This document shows, piece by piece, positions 1 to 8,299 of a stretch of DNA of 17,815 nt (position 1 is its first letter; each line of letters begins with the position of its first letter). The position numbers and the translations under genes were made by a program. The notes beneath the pieces are model-generated. The model was not told the DNA's origin. It saw only the letters and a program-made list of their open reading frames with translations, and ran no database searches. The stretch comes from Baffinella frigidus (taxonomy: Eukaryota; Cryptophyceae; Cryptomonadales; Baffinellaceae). The DNA lies in assembly GCA_026770585.1 (NCBI GenBank), contig MU646439.1:38497-56311 (forward strand), read 5' to 3'.

Positions 1-74
<74 letters not shown>

Positions 75-165
75 GTATATGTATGTATGTATATGTGTAT
101 GTATGTATGTATGTATGTATGTATGTATGTATGTATGTATGTATGTATGTATGTATGTATACATG
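1..165. repeat. AT dinucleotide and TATG tetranucleotide microsatellite
   Basis: Bases 1-60 are an uninterrupted AT dinucleotide run. It grades through TATG variants into a run of TATG tetranucleotides to about 160. The window starts inside the repeat, so its full length is unknown. Confidence 0.97.
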
Positions 166-498
166 TTTATAATATGTAATGAGTAGTACCAGAGGCGATC
201 CGCGCGAGCGCTCCGTCGACTCGTCTCGCCATACCAATTCAAAATATAGTATATAGTATTACTAAACATTATATAGTATATAGTACATAGTACATAGTAT
301 CTGGTATATAGTATATAGTATATACTATCGAGCTATCCGTCGACTTGTCACGCCATACCAATTCAAAATATGCGCACTATATATCTGCGTATACAATATA
401 CAGTATACAGTATTGCTATACATTATATAGTATATAGTATATATTATATAGTATATAGTATATAGTATATAGTATATAGTATATAGTATATAGTATAA
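166..498. repeat. AT-rich array with a GC-rich island, copy 1
   Basis: A TATATAG-type 7-bp minisatellite (clearest at about 430-497) surrounds a GC-rich island at 188-236 that begins ACCAGAGGCGATCCGCGCGA and ends near GCCATACCAA. A partial second island lies at about 329-370. The same island recurs five times at 7589-8416. The flank GTAATGAGTAGTACC before it also recurs at about 7576, so the two regions are dispersed copies of one composite repeat. No coding potential is visible. Confidence 0.85.
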
Positions 499-721
499 TT
501 AGTGCCACGCAGCACCGCCTGTTCAACATCCCATAACCCCCCACGGTGGGGGTTGATAGTCTATCAACCGATAGTCAACATCCGGTCGCACGTGCGACCT
601 CTCCACCTGCGCGGAGAGCGAGGCTCCCACCCCACACAGCGGACTACGACGGGATTCGTGAATAACGTTGGTTGGCTCAACGGGTGGGAGGCGACACGCG
701 AGAGCAGAAGATGCTATAGAG
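499..721. other. Spacer rich in short palindromes
   Basis: No gene is recognised. Short palindromes stand out: 551-569 (arms GGTTGATAG and CTATCAACC around one base), 584-599 (GGTCGCAC followed by GTGCGACC, perfect), 599-618 (CTCTCC/GGAGAG), and 629-638 paired with 679-688. The stretch at about 636-668 (CACAGCGGACTACGACGGG...) resembles the terminus of the fold-back at 15018-15176 and is probably a remnant of that family. Confidence 0.6.
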
Positions 722-820
722 CCCTTAAGTGCCCATGCCGCCAAATTTGTCGGTCAAGAGGTCCTAGGCAGGTCCTAGGACCCTACCGTAGGGCGTATGA
801 GCCTACTGGTCACTTACGGG
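722..820. mobile_element. 99-bp terminal-inverted-repeat element, copy A
   Basis: It starts CCCTTAAGTG and ends CACTTACGGG. A second copy of exactly the same length, 99 bp, is at 16617-16715, with the same internal order: a CAAATTTG palindrome, AGAGGTCCTAGGCAGGTCC, then GGGC(C/G)TATGAGCCTACTGG. A possible 6-bp target duplication ATAGAG flanks this copy at 716-721 and 821-826. The core contains CCTACCGTAGG (782-792), a word shared with other fold-backs here. It is too small to encode a protein, so it would be a non-autonomous element. Confidence 0.75.
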
Positions 821-837
821 ATAGAGAGTCACCTACT

Positions 838-880
838 CAGAGTCATATATCACCGAGTATACAACGTATACGAAGACGTG
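838..880. repeat. Dispersed 40-bp direct repeat, copy A
   Basis: The stretch CATATATCACC...TATACAACGTATACGAAGA recurs at 13913-13955 with few differences. It contains the palindrome GTATACAACGTATAC. It sits between two fold-backs, so it may be a piece of a larger degenerated element. Confidence 0.7.
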
Positions 881-886
881 GGGGTT

Positions 887-1016
887 TACCACGCCAGAGT
901 CTGCGAATGGGCCGCCAAAAGTCAATCCCCCTTCAAGGTTGTGGTTTTCAAAAGTCAACACCCGTGTCCAGGCACGGTTTTAAAAAATCAACACCCTCCT
1001 GCACTCTGGCGTGGTA
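887..1016. mobile_element. 130-bp inverted-repeat element, copy A
   Basis: The ends TACCACGCCAGAGT (887-900) and ACTCTGGCGTGGTA (1003-1016) are perfect 14-bp inverted repeats. The interior has two GCCAAAAGTCAA / TTCAAAAGTCAA words and a CCGTG-TC-CAGGCACGG hairpin. A related 126-bp copy lies at 10407-10532 with the same ends and the same order of internal words. Open frames across it are incidental. Confidence 0.75.
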
Positions 1017-1030
1017 GTCCCGGAACCCAG

Positions 1031-1160
1031 TCACCAACCCTCACTGGAGGATCAAATCGTCGATTTTAAATCCTTGGTCTGACCTGGGCAGATCCCCTTC
1101 TTCGGGGGGTCTGCCAAGGTAAATTGAAGGTTTTAAAATCGACGATTTGGTCCTCCCGTG
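1031..1160. mobile_element. Fold-back of the CCACCAACCCTCACGG family, copy A
   Basis: Arms at 1046-1070 and 1132-1156 pair over 25 bp with one mismatch and contain AAATCGTCGATTTTA. Between them a smaller hairpin (GGCAGA...TCTGCC around TTCTTCGGG) forms the tip. The outer sequence CACCAACCCTCAC matches the ends of the fold-backs at 10101-10272 and 10840-11013, which also carry the AAATCG(T/A)C motif inside. The right boundary is less certain than the left. Confidence 0.75.
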
Positions 1161-1253
1161 TTTAGCGGCTAGGCGTCCGTGGCCCACAATTCAAACAAAA
1201 TCTCAACCACACAATAAGAAAAATCACAAGTGGAAACGGAACACGTTTAGCGC
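1161..1253. other. Unassigned spacer
   Basis: I see no gene, hairpin or repeat I can name in this short A-rich stretch. Confidence 0.5.
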
Positions 1254-1545
1254 AACTCTAAGCCAGAACTTTACGATGAATGACGGGTCCATCTCAGACC
1301 CGTATTGTACCAGCCAGTCGTGTTTCGTGTATGTTCCCGCCTAGGATAGACGCCATCCACCCAGGCCAACCCTTTAGCTTAACTCTTTCATCATCAAGTT
1401 CTGGTTGGATTTGAGGTTTAGGGTTTAGGGGGTTTATGGTTGAGGGCTTAGGGCAAGTTCTGGTAACTCTAAGCCAGAACTTTACGATGAAACACGACGG
1501 GCTGGTACCATACGGGTATGAGATAGATGATTTCTAGCTCTGTCT
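1254..1545. repeat. Direct plus inverted duplication pair
   Basis: A 27-bp direct repeat (AACTCTAAGCC...ACGATGAA) occupies 1254-1280 and 1465-1491. Immediately after the first copy, 1283-1328 is the reverse complement of 1488-1528 (CACGAC(G/T)GGCTGGTAC...ACGGGT). The second half, 1480-1545, also matches 11120-11192, which is therefore a third copy of the unit. Confidence 0.75.
1329..1373. repeat. 45-bp direct repeat, copy A (partner 1790-1834)
   Basis: It starts GTATGTTCCCGCCTAGG and ends CCAGGCCAACCCT. The copy at 1790-1834 differs by one base (T to C). The near-identity implies a recent duplication or gene conversion. Confidence 0.9.
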
Positions 1546-1690
1546 CATTCTATTGGGTCTCGCCAATTTGGTGAGACCAGCCTCTTCCCCCCTGTAAAGT
1601 TGACGGATTTGTACCACACACCCCGCATGTCAACCTAAGAACAGCCAGCCAACCCGACTGCGGCAGAACTGAGCTTTCTGGCTCCGGGTT
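1546..1690. repeat. Small hairpin plus continuation of the unit shared with 11105-11390
   Basis: A hairpin at about 1557-1580 (GGTCTCGCC/GGTGAGACC, one mismatch) is followed by GTTGACGGATTTGTACCAC and downstream sequence matching 11322-11390. At 11193 the homologous position holds a different, 129-bp fold-back. The two loci are therefore alternative states of one host repeat. Confidence 0.65.
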
Positions 1691-1707
1691 GAGGGTGTGG
1701 GTTGTAG

Positions 1708-1768
1708 ATAGATCTAGGGTGTGATCTAGATCTAGGGTGTGATCATCACACTAGATCTAGGGTGTGGT
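1708..1768 (+). repeat. Tandem TAGATCTAGGGTGTG unit
   Basis: Three copies of TAGATCTAGGGTGTG(A/G)T follow one another. The unit includes the AGATCT palindrome. Confidence 0.85.
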
Positions 1769-1789
1769 CACCACCCCCCCCTGTCCGAT

Positions 1790-2100
1790 GTATGTCCCCG
1801 CCTAGGATAGACGCCATCCACCCAGGCCAACCCTCAATCCTGCACCTGGCTCCCTACACCCTACACCCGACACCCTACACCCCACACCCTACACCCCACA
1901 CGTGCGGTGGACCTTACACCCCAGGGCACCCCAGGGTGTATGGTTTTAGAAGATCTACATCGGAGAGGCCTTGCTGGCGTGCGGTGCGCTGGCTTGCGGT
2001 GCATGGCTCGGGTTTCGGGTTTCGGGTTTCCTATTTCGGGTCTTCGGGTCTTCGGGTTTTCGGGTTTTCGGGTTTAGCGAGGAACCTGCGCAACCGTCCC
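1790..2100. repeat. 45-bp direct repeat copy B and telomere-like tracts
   Basis: The repeat at 1790-1834 is followed by a C-rich CCCTACACC tract (1848-1935). About 1999-2080 carries a G-rich TTTCGGG / CTTCGGG tract. Reading frames here are translations of the tracts, with no codon-like constraint. Confidence 0.75.
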
Positions 2101-2109
2101 GCGGCAGAA

Positions 2110-2193
2110 ATTCGCCCCCCCCCCCCAATTTTACAGGTACATTTTATCACCCCCATGTGAAAAGTGCCCGTAAAATTTCGGGGGGGGGCGAAT
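2110..2193. repeat. 84-bp imperfect fold-back
   Basis: The left arm ATTCG plus a C run plus AATTTTACAGG pairs with the right arm CCCGTAAAATT plus a G run plus CGAAT. The run lengths differ (13 C against 9 G). No second copy was found in the window. Confidence 0.7.
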
Positions 2194-2263
2194 CTATGGG
2201 GAGCCCAAATCCAAGTGGGGCAGAGCTACACCTGCGCGACTGTCCCGTGGCAGGGCAGGAGGC

Positions 2264-2553
2264 GGAGGCACGAGTGCACGGAGCGCACGAGGAGGAGGAG
2301 CTGCTTTACTGCCGACGTCGGATTCACCGCCTGCAACGGGGGTGACGCCCGTTTAGGGATCTGTAAACGGGGTAGGGGTTTTTGGCCCTCTGTTTAGGGG
2401 GTGCACGCGCCGTTTATGGATGTCTGCCCTCCGTTTATGGAGGCACGAGTGCACGGAGCGCACGAGGAGGAGGAGTTGCTTTACTGCCGACGTCGGGTTC
2501 ACCGCCTGCAAAAGGGGTAAAGCACTCGTTTAGGGGTCTGTAAATGGGGTAGA
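2264..2553 (+). repeat. Direct duplication of a ~114-bp unit
   Basis: Unit 1 is at about 2264-2376 and unit 2 at about 2439-2553. Both begin GGAGGCACGAGTGCACGGAG and run through CTTTACTGCCGACGTCGG to a GTTTAGGG(A/G)TCTGTAAA tail. The spacer 2377-2438 holds three GTTTA(T/G)GG words. Differences are scattered substitutions and small indels. I see no protein family in any frame. Confidence 0.85.
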
Positions 2554-2561
2554 GCGAATAA

Positions 2562-2563
<2 letters not shown>

Positions 2564-2602
<39 letters not shown>
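2564..2602. repeat. CT dinucleotide microsatellite
   Basis: About 19 CT repeats run into GAGAGAGG, so the right end can fold back on the run. Confidence 0.95.
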
Positions 2603-2604
<2 letters not shown>

Positions 2605-2635
2605 AGAGGGCGTGAGCACCGTTTACAGCTTACAA

Positions 2636-2775
2636 CACTGCCAGGGCGCAGTTTTTGTATTAGACAACTCACCTGCGAATGTGTAGTAAAAAAGTACCCA
2701 TTACAGGCACCTCGTTTCTAAGTTGACAGATTTTGTGGGTGAATTGACTGTTACAAAATATCCGGCCTGGCAGTG
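2636..2775 (+). mobile_element. 140-bp TIR element with TACWA flanks, copy A
   Basis: The ends are CACTGCCAGG and CCTGGCAGTG. A copy of exactly 140 bp in the opposite orientation is at 17042-17181, sharing ACCTCGTTTCTAA, TTGACAGATTT and TTACAAAATATCCG. Flanks are TACAA (2631-2635) and TACTA (2776-2780), a 4/5 match to a 5-bp target duplication that is perfect in the other copy. It encodes nothing and would be a non-autonomous element. Confidence 0.85.
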
Positions 2776-2780
2776 TACTA

Positions 2781-3240
2781 CAGTCCACCTACCCTAACAC
2801 AGGCTACCGTAACACATACTTACCCTCCACACATACTCCTTCGGCCGGCCCCCGATTCCCCCCTGCAAGGAAGTATGCCTGAAGGGTGGACACCATAACG
2901 CATACCTACCCTCCACACATACTCAATCAGTCCGGCCCCGACGGGTATGTCTTAGGGCAGGTCTACTGTAGAGCGAATGCGGGACGGCTCGTCCGATTCG
3001 AGGTTCCAAGGTTTGTACCAGTAACCCACTTAGAACCCACCGAGGTCTTCACGGATGCAGTCCATCTCAACGATTTGTACTAGAATCTTATCCATTGCTA
3101 TGGATTCCAACCGGAATTTTCCCCTAGAATCCGGGGGGGGGGTATCTTTGGTCGCTGCTAAGTGGAATACATATAACAATTACACCCCTCGCCAAGTTGA
3201 TTCCCTGGCACAAATCTCCTCGAGAACCGCGTGGTGTGAG
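2781..3240. other. Low-copy spacer with short repeats
   Basis: An 18-bp direct repeat TACCCTCCACACATACTC occurs at 2821-2838 and 2907-2924. A small hairpin ATCCAT-TGCT-ATGGAT lies near 3090-3106. I recognise no gene. The two reading frames of 65-66 codons have no recognisable domain. Confidence 0.55.
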
Positions 3241-3908
3241 GAGTTTAGGGTTTAGGGTTTGGGGTTTAGGGTTTAGGGTTTAGGGTTCAGGGTTCAGGGT
3301 TCAGGGTTCAGGGTGTAGGGTGTAGGGTTTAGGGTTTAGGGTTTAGGGTTTACAACCTGGGTTTAGTGTTTGGAGTTTAGTGTTTCAGGTTATGTTAGGC
3401 TTTACAAACCGGTTCAGGGTTTAGGGTTCAGGGTTGAGGGTTGAGGGTTTAGGGTTTAGGGTTTAGGGTTTAGGGTTTGGGGTTTGGGGTGTCTCGCCTG
3501 TCCAGCTCCTTGCTCATGTCGCAGCACCCACCGTTCCAGAACCTGGTTTAGGGTTTAGGTTTTGGGGTTTAGGGTTTGGGGTTTGGGGTTTGGGGAGTGG
3601 GGTTTGGGGTTTGGGGTTTGGGGAGTGGGGTTTGGGGTTTGGGGTTTAGGGTTTGGGGTTTGGGGAGTGGGGTTTAGGGGTTATGGATGAGGGTTTCGGG
3701 TTCAGGGTTTAGGGTTTAGGGTTGAGAGATTACAGTTGACGGTTCGGGATTAGGGGTTTGGGTTTGGGGTTTGGGGTTTGGGGTTTGGGGTTTGGGGTAA
3801 GGGGTAAGGGTTCAGGGCTTCAGGGTTTAGGGTCAAGGTTTTTGGTTTTAGGGTTTAGGGTGTAGGGTGTAGGGTGTAGGGTGTAGGGTGTAGGGTGTAG
3901 GGGTTCAG
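3241..3908 (+). repeat. Telomere-like minisatellite, G-rich on plus
   Basis: Tandem heptamers of TTTAGGG, with variants TTTGGGG, TTCAGGG, TTGAGGG and TGTAGGG in short homogenised blocks. A non-repeat island interrupts at about 3490-3541. The degeneracy and internal position argue for an interstitial or subtelomeric array and not an active chromosome end. Many G runs on one strand make G-quadruplex formation plausible. Confidence 0.95.
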
Positions 3909-3955
3909 GGTGACATGGTAGCGGGGTGCGCCCCCCGGTATGCGCGGGGAGACAC
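3909..3955. repeat. GGTGACCTGGTAGCGGGG unit, copy 1
   Basis: A 45-47-bp unit with an internal GGGG/CCCC hairpin, occurring three times (also 4144-4188 and 4393-4436). It reads GGTGAC(A/C)TGGTAGCGGGG, then CCCCCC(G/T)GGTAT, then CGCGG...GACA. Here it marks a switch from G-rich to C-rich plus strand. Confidence 0.85.
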
Positions 3956-4136
3956 CTAAACCCTGAACCCTACACCCTGAACCCTGAACCCTAAACCCTA
4001 AACCGAAGCCCTAAACCCTGAACCCTGAACCCTGAACCCTAAACCCTAAACCCTAAACCCTAAACCGAAGCCCTAAACCCTGAACCCTGAACCCTGAACC
4101 CTAAACCCTAAACTGTAAACCCTAAACCCTCAGCCA
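3956..4136 (-). repeat. Inverted block of telomere-like repeats
   Basis: CCCTAAA and CCCTGAA heptamers run on the plus strand, opposite to both neighbours. The block lies exactly between two copies of the 45-bp unit. An internal duplication, about 3990-4050 against 4060-4115, shares AAACCGAAGCCCTAAACCC. Confidence 0.9.
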
Positions 4137-4143
4137 GGTTTCG

Positions 4144-4188
4144 GGTGACCTGGTAGCGGGGGGCACCCCCCGGTATCCGCGGAGACAC
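4144..4188. repeat. GGTGACCTGGTAGCGGGG unit, copy 2
   Basis: Second copy of the unit. After it the plus strand becomes G-rich again. Confidence 0.85.
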
Positions 4189-4440
4189 TTTAAGGCTTAG
4201 GGTGTAGAGATTGCAGTTTACGAATCGGGTTCAGGGTTTGGGGTTTGGGGTTTGGGGTTTGGGGTTTGAGGTTTAGGGTTTGGGGTTCAAGATTTAGGGT
4301 CGAGGTTTATGGTTTATGGTTTATGGTTTATGGTTTAGGGTTTAGGTGTTTAGGTGTTTAGGGGTTCAGGGGTTTAGGGGTTTAGGGTTTCAGGTGACCT
4401 GGTAGCGGGGCGCCCCCCCTGGTATCCGCGGGGACATTTC
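4189..4440 (+). repeat. Telomere-like minisatellite with third 45-bp unit
   Basis: TTTGGGG, TTTATGG and TTTAGGTG heptamer/octamer blocks. The third copy of the 45-bp unit is at 4393-4436, directly before the next tandem array. Confidence 0.9.
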
Positions 4441-4733
4441 CCCAAACGACCCGCTACTGCTCTCCTGATGTAGGGCTTTGGGGTTCAGGATTCAGGGTAC
4501 AGGGTGCGGGGTTTGGGGTTTGGGGTTTGGGGTTCCAAACGAGCCACTACTGCTCTCCTGATGTAGGGCTTTGGGGTTCAGGATTCAGGGTACATGGTGT
4601 TGGGTTTCGGGTTCAGGATTCAGGGTACAGGGTGTGGGGTTTGGGGTTTGGGGTTTGGGGTTCCAAACGAGCCGCTACTGCTCTCCTGATGTAGGGCTTT
4701 GGGGTTCAGGATTCAGGGTACAGGGTGTGGGGT

Positions 4734-4765
<32 letters not shown>

Positions 4766-5245
4766 GGTTTGGGGTTTTGGGTTTTGGGTTTAGGGTGTGG
4801 GGTTCCGAAAGAGCCGCTACTGTTCTCCTCGTTCAGGATTTTGGGGTTCAGGATTCAGGGTACATGGTGTGGGGTTTCGGGTTTCGGGTTTCGGGTTTAG
4901 GGTTTTGGGGTTTGGGGTTTCGGGTTTCGGGTTTGGGGTTTGGGGTTTGGAGTTTGAGGTTCCGAACGAGACGCTGCTGCTCTCCTGGTGTAGGGCTTTG
5001 CGGTTCAGGAATCAGGGTACAGGGTGTGGGGTTTCAGGTTTTGGGTTGAGGGTTGAGGGTTTCGGGTTTCGGGTTTCGGGTTTGAGGTTCCGAACGAGAC
5101 GCTGCTGCTCTCCTGGTGTAGGGGTTCAGGATTTTGAGGTTCAGGATTCAGGGTACATGGTGTGGGGTTTCGGGTTTAGGGTTTAGGGTTTAGGGTTTAG
5201 GGTTTTGGGTTTTGGGTTTTGGGGTTCCGAACGAGACGCTTCTGC
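4441..5245 (+). repeat. Seven-copy higher-order tandem repeat in telomere-like DNA
   Basis: A core of the form TTCC(A/G)AACGAG(C/A)C(G/A)CT(A/G)CTGCTCTCCTG begins at about 4441, 4533, 4661, 4803, 4960, 5098 and 5223. It is usually followed by TTCAGGATTCAGGGTAC and then heptamer filler. Filler length varies, so spacing ranges from about 92 to 157 bp. The heptamer variant changes along the array, TTTGGGG early and TTTCGGG later, which suggests local homogenisation. Gly-Phe-Arg-Val-rich reading frames here are artefacts. Confidence 0.92.
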
Positions 5246-5575
5246 TCTCCTGTGGCGTGGTTAGGGTTGAGGGTCTGGGGGTTACTGTTTAGCGTTGAGC
5301 GTTTACAGTTGAGTGGGGGTTGGCGGTTGGGGTTGGGGTTTTAGGGTGTGGGGTTGAGGTTTTGAGTTTGGGATTTCGAGTTTAGGGCTGAGGGCTTAGG
5401 GTTGAGGGTTGAGGGTTGAGAATTGAGTGTTGAGTGTTGAGTGTTGAGTGTTGAGGGTTGCGGGTTGAGTGTTGAGTGTTGAGGGTTGAGGGTGGAGGGC
5501 TGAGGGGTTTCGCCTTTTGAGGGTTTAGGGTTCAGGGTTGAGGGCTGAGGGCTGGTGTGGGGCGATGACAACCCC
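5246..5575 (+). repeat. TTGAGGG/TTGAGTG minisatellite
   Basis: Mixed G-rich heptamers followed by runs of TTGAGTG and TTGAGGG, with TTTCGCC and other interruptions. The minus strand is open for 137 codons of Pro-Ser-Thr-Leu-Asn repeats. This is expected of a 7-bp unit without stops and I do not regard it as a gene. Confidence 0.9.
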
Positions 5576-5589
5576 GCTGGTAAGGCAGA

Positions 5590-5743
5590 GACGCAAACCC
5601 CAAACCCCAAACCCCAAACCCCAAACCCTCTGGACACCCTAAACCCTAAACCCTGAACCCTAAAACCTACAACCTGAGCCCCGCACCCTACACCCTGCCC
5701 CCTGCACCCCAACCCCTGCACCGTAAACCCTTCACTCCAGGTG
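5590..5743 (-). repeat. C-rich telomere-like tract
   Basis: CCCCAAA, then CCCTAAA / CCCTGCA units on the plus strand, a second strand switch relative to the preceding array. Confidence 0.88.
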
Positions 5744-5826
5744 CCATGCGGCACGAGACAGCCACCCCCTCAGGGGGGGTCGGCGTCTCGTTGTTGGAAT
5801 CGATCGCGATCGTGAGCACCTGGTTT
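5744..5826 (+). repeat. Codon-like 82-bp unit, copy 1
   Basis: Non-telomeric island starting CCATGCGGCACGAGACAGCC and ending GATCGTGAGCACCTGGTTT, repeated at 6095-6176. From the ATG at 5746 both copies are open. The shared start MRHETATPSGG and shared end SIAIVST flank a variable middle. It contains a GAGAC...GTCTC hairpin and the palindrome CGATCGCGATCG. This could be an exon or gene fragment captured in the array, or a structured non-coding unit. Confidence 0.8.
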
Positions 5827-6094
5827 CGCCTACACCCCACACCCTATATCCTACACCCTACACCCTATATCCTACACCCTACACCCTGAACCCTACACCC
5901 TCAACCCTGCACCGTAAGCCCTTGAGCCCAATAGGTGTTTCGGGTTCACGGTGCAGGTTGCAGGTCTCAGGGTTCACGGTTCAGAGTTCAGGGAGCCGGG
6001 AGCAGGGTGCAGGGTGCAGGGTTCAGGGAGCCGGGTGCAGGGTGCAGGGTGCAGGGTTCAGGGATAAGGGTTCAGGTTTCAGGGTTCAGACGTA
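5827..6094. repeat. C-rich to G-rich telomere-like tract
   Basis: CCCTACACC and CCTATATCCTACA units to about 5910, then a switch to GTGCAGGG, TTCAGGG and GAGCCGGG units on the plus strand. The switch point is near 5935. Confidence 0.88.
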
Positions 6095-6176
6095 CCATGC
6101 GGCACGAGACAGCCACGCCCTCCGGGGGGATCGGCGTCTCGTTGTTCGTGTCGATCGCGATCGTGAGCACCTAGTT
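6095..6176 (+). repeat. Codon-like 82-bp unit, copy 2
   Basis: Second copy of the island at 5744. Over the 81 bases from the ATG (6097) seven differ: two silent third-position changes (Thr, Ser), one Val/Ile, three clustered in the middle, and one TGG to TAG that ends the frame here. Confidence 0.8.
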
Positions 6177-6290
6177 TGGGGTTTGACCATCAGGGGTCAG
6201 GGTTTCGGGTTTCGGGTTTCGGGTTTAGGGTTTCGGGTTTCGGGTTTCGGGTTTAGGGTTTAGGGTCTAGGGTTCAGGGGTTAGGAGCTG
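6177..6290 (+). repeat. TTTCGGG/TTTAGGG tract
   Basis: The last part of the large telomere-like block. Confidence 0.9.
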
Positions 6291-6330
6291 TGCCTCATAC
6301 CACCAGGTTTTGAGGTAACAGAGAGATGCC

Positions 6331-6512
6331 GGTATTAATAATGCCACAAGCCAACGCCAGCGGACCCCTTAGCCTACGGTAGGAATCCCCCCTCCTCCTA
6401 CGACGTTTAAAACAAAAAAGTCTTTACAAGTCGTAGGAGGGGGGCTCCTACCGTAGGCAATCCGTAGGCTCTAAGTACCTCGCTGGCGTTAGCTTTTCAG
6501 ATGATCAATACC
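6331..6512. mobile_element. 182-bp fold-back with CCTACGGTAGG core arms
   Basis: Outer arms GGTATTAATA (6331-6340) and GATCAATACC (6503-6512) are diverged. Inner arms are stronger: AAGC(C/T)AACGCCAGCG pairs across 6348-6362 and 6481-6495. Further in, CCTACGGTAGGA(A)TCCCCC...CTCCTACGAC pairs with GTCGTAGGAGGGGGG...CCTACCGTAGG. The tip is A-rich. No terminal target duplication is evident. Confidence 0.8.
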
Positions 6513-6936
6513 AACGCGGCCGCCCTGCTCAGACATAGCCTCTGTGGGGGCGTCCTCCGCGCCGTCCGTAGGAATGTTTCAGGGCTCATAACCTCTGGCG
6601 GAAGGGCCCCGCTCGGGCGCTAGAGACACACGGAGACATCGTGTGCGAGTTAGGCTTCACTGAGGAGAGGACAGGGTCCGCAGCACGTGCGAGCTTAGCG
6701 TCTGTGGGGATGCACCCCGTAGTAGGGCCTGGAGAACTCCAAAAAATGGACTTTTATGCTATCTTAGGCATGTTTTTATCTCAAAATAGCATCTCCCACC
6801 CATAAGATGACACAAACAGGAAAAAAAATGGGAAAATGTTGCTGACCTGACCTCGATTTTTCCCGCGCGGAGCCCATTTCGACAATATGTCTTAGTAGGG
6901 CCTAGAGAACTCCACTCCCAGAGCACAAAAAATATC
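6513..6936. other. Unassigned stretch with a 22-bp direct repeat
   Basis: TAGTAGGGCCT(G/A)GAGAACTCCA occurs at 6720-6741 and 6893-6914. Each copy is followed by a different sequence. CTTTTATGCTATCTTA at about 6752 recurs at about 7300. I see no gene or extended fold-back otherwise. Confidence 0.6.
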
Positions 6937-7067
6937 TCGGAGCATAGCTGAATCAGTTGCGCGTTTGTGCTATCCTACGCCTGGATTTGATGCCTAAAAA
7001 AGCATATCGGCCCTGATCTTAAGCGTTGGAAGCCCTACGATGCGCAACTGATTCAGTTATGTTCCGA
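6937..7067. mobile_element. 131-bp fold-back
   Basis: TCGGAGCATAGCTGAATCAG and following bases (6937-6962) pair with 7042-7067 over 26 bp with two mismatches. The interior is unpaired. Only one copy is seen here. Confidence 0.78.
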
Positions 7068-7078
7068 AATGAAATCGT

Positions 7079-7235
7079 ACCACTCTCATAGATTAACGGA
7101 CTGAAAATGGGGTAGTTAGGCCTACGGTATTGACTACGGTAGGCTGTAGGGGCCTAGGGGGCTACGAAAACCCCTACGGTCTACCGTAGGTAATACCGTA
7201 GGCCTAACCACCCGATTTTCGGTCCGTTACCCTAT
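7079..7235. mobile_element. Fold-back of the GGCTAACGGACTGAAAATGG family, copy A
   Basis: Arms 7094-7131 and 7192-7229 pair over 38 bp with three mismatches (TAACGGACTGAAAATGGGGT ... ), followed by inner CTACGGTAGG arms. The left flank CCACTCTCATAG continues into homology with the half element at 14005-14062 in inverse orientation, so the family's real ends may lie outside the strongest arms. Confidence 0.85.
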
Positions 7236-7439
7236 TAACTCGCTCGCGTACAGGACATTCGGCCAGATTAATGAGCCAGGCCACTCAATTTAAACCGCCT
7301 TTTATGCTATCTTAAGGGTGGTTTCTCTCTTATTTTGCTATATCAGCTTCGACATAGCTTCAATATAGGAGGAAGCCTCGCACATGAAGATGAAAGGATG
7401 CGTGCAACACACATCCTGCAATAGCGCGGGGTCTCCAAG
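7236..7439. other. Unassigned spacer
   Basis: CTTTTATGCTATCTTA near 7300 matches 6752. CTATATCAGCTTCGACATAGC near 7339 resembles the inverse of 14137-14160 in the large hairpin. No gene is seen. Confidence 0.5.
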
Positions 7440-7494
7440 ATATATCAATACAATACATTTATAATATGTAATGATACACATACAATATAATACA

Positions 7495-7554
<60 letters not shown>

Positions 7555-8256
7555 TTATATACATAATATAGAAGATGTAATGAGTAGTACCAGAGGCGAT
7601 CCGCGCGAGCTCTCCGTCCACTCGTCACGCCATACCAATACAAAATATACATACTTCATATCTGCGTATACAATACATAGTATATAGTATTACTGAACAT
7701 TATATAGTATATAGTACATAGTATCTGGTATATAGTATATAGTATATAGTATATAGTATATAGTATATAGTATATAGTATGTAGTGTATAGTATATAGTA
7801 GATAGTATAAAATATATACGCATATATGGGGTTGAACGATACCAGAGGCGATCCACGCGAGCTCTCCGTCCACTCGATATTTGCGCATGCAATATAATAT
7901 ATATAAATATAAGATATAAAATATAAAATATAAAATAGACCATATAACATATAGGTTTGTATAATGATATAATATATGATATAGAGGTGTGTGTACCCAA
8001 TGGGTGGCGTGCACGATACCAGGGGGGGTCCGCGCGAGCTCTCTGTCCACTCGTCACAATATACAAAAAAAAACGTATTTGCGTATACAATATGTAGTAT
8101 ATAGCATAAATTATATATAGTATATATAGTATATAGTATATAGTATACAGTATATAGGATATAGGATATAGGATCTGGTATAATATATATATACGCATAT
8201 ATTGGGTTACCAGGGGGGATCCGCGAGAGCTCTCCGTCCACTCGATATTTGCGCAT

Positions 8257-8299
<43 letters not shown>

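Noticed and set aside
188-236. GC island as a tRNA-derived SINE
   Set aside because: I could not fit A-box and B-box sequences or a cloverleaf on either strand.
3241-3490. A functional chromosome end
   Set aside because: The repeats are degenerate, change orientation repeatedly, and have complex sequence on both sides, so the array is interstitial as assembled.
4777-5186. Open frames rich in Gly-Phe-Arg-Val-Ser repeats (also 5922-6263, 16131-16397, 17246-17548)
   Set aside because: They are direct translations of TTTCGGG/TTTGGGG heptamers, which lack stops in some frames. Several frames and both strands are open at once.
5341-5754. 137-codon minus-strand frame rich in Pro-Ser-Thr-Leu-Asn
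   Set aside because: It follows the TTGAGGG/TTGAGTG minisatellite exactly and has no non-repeat domain.
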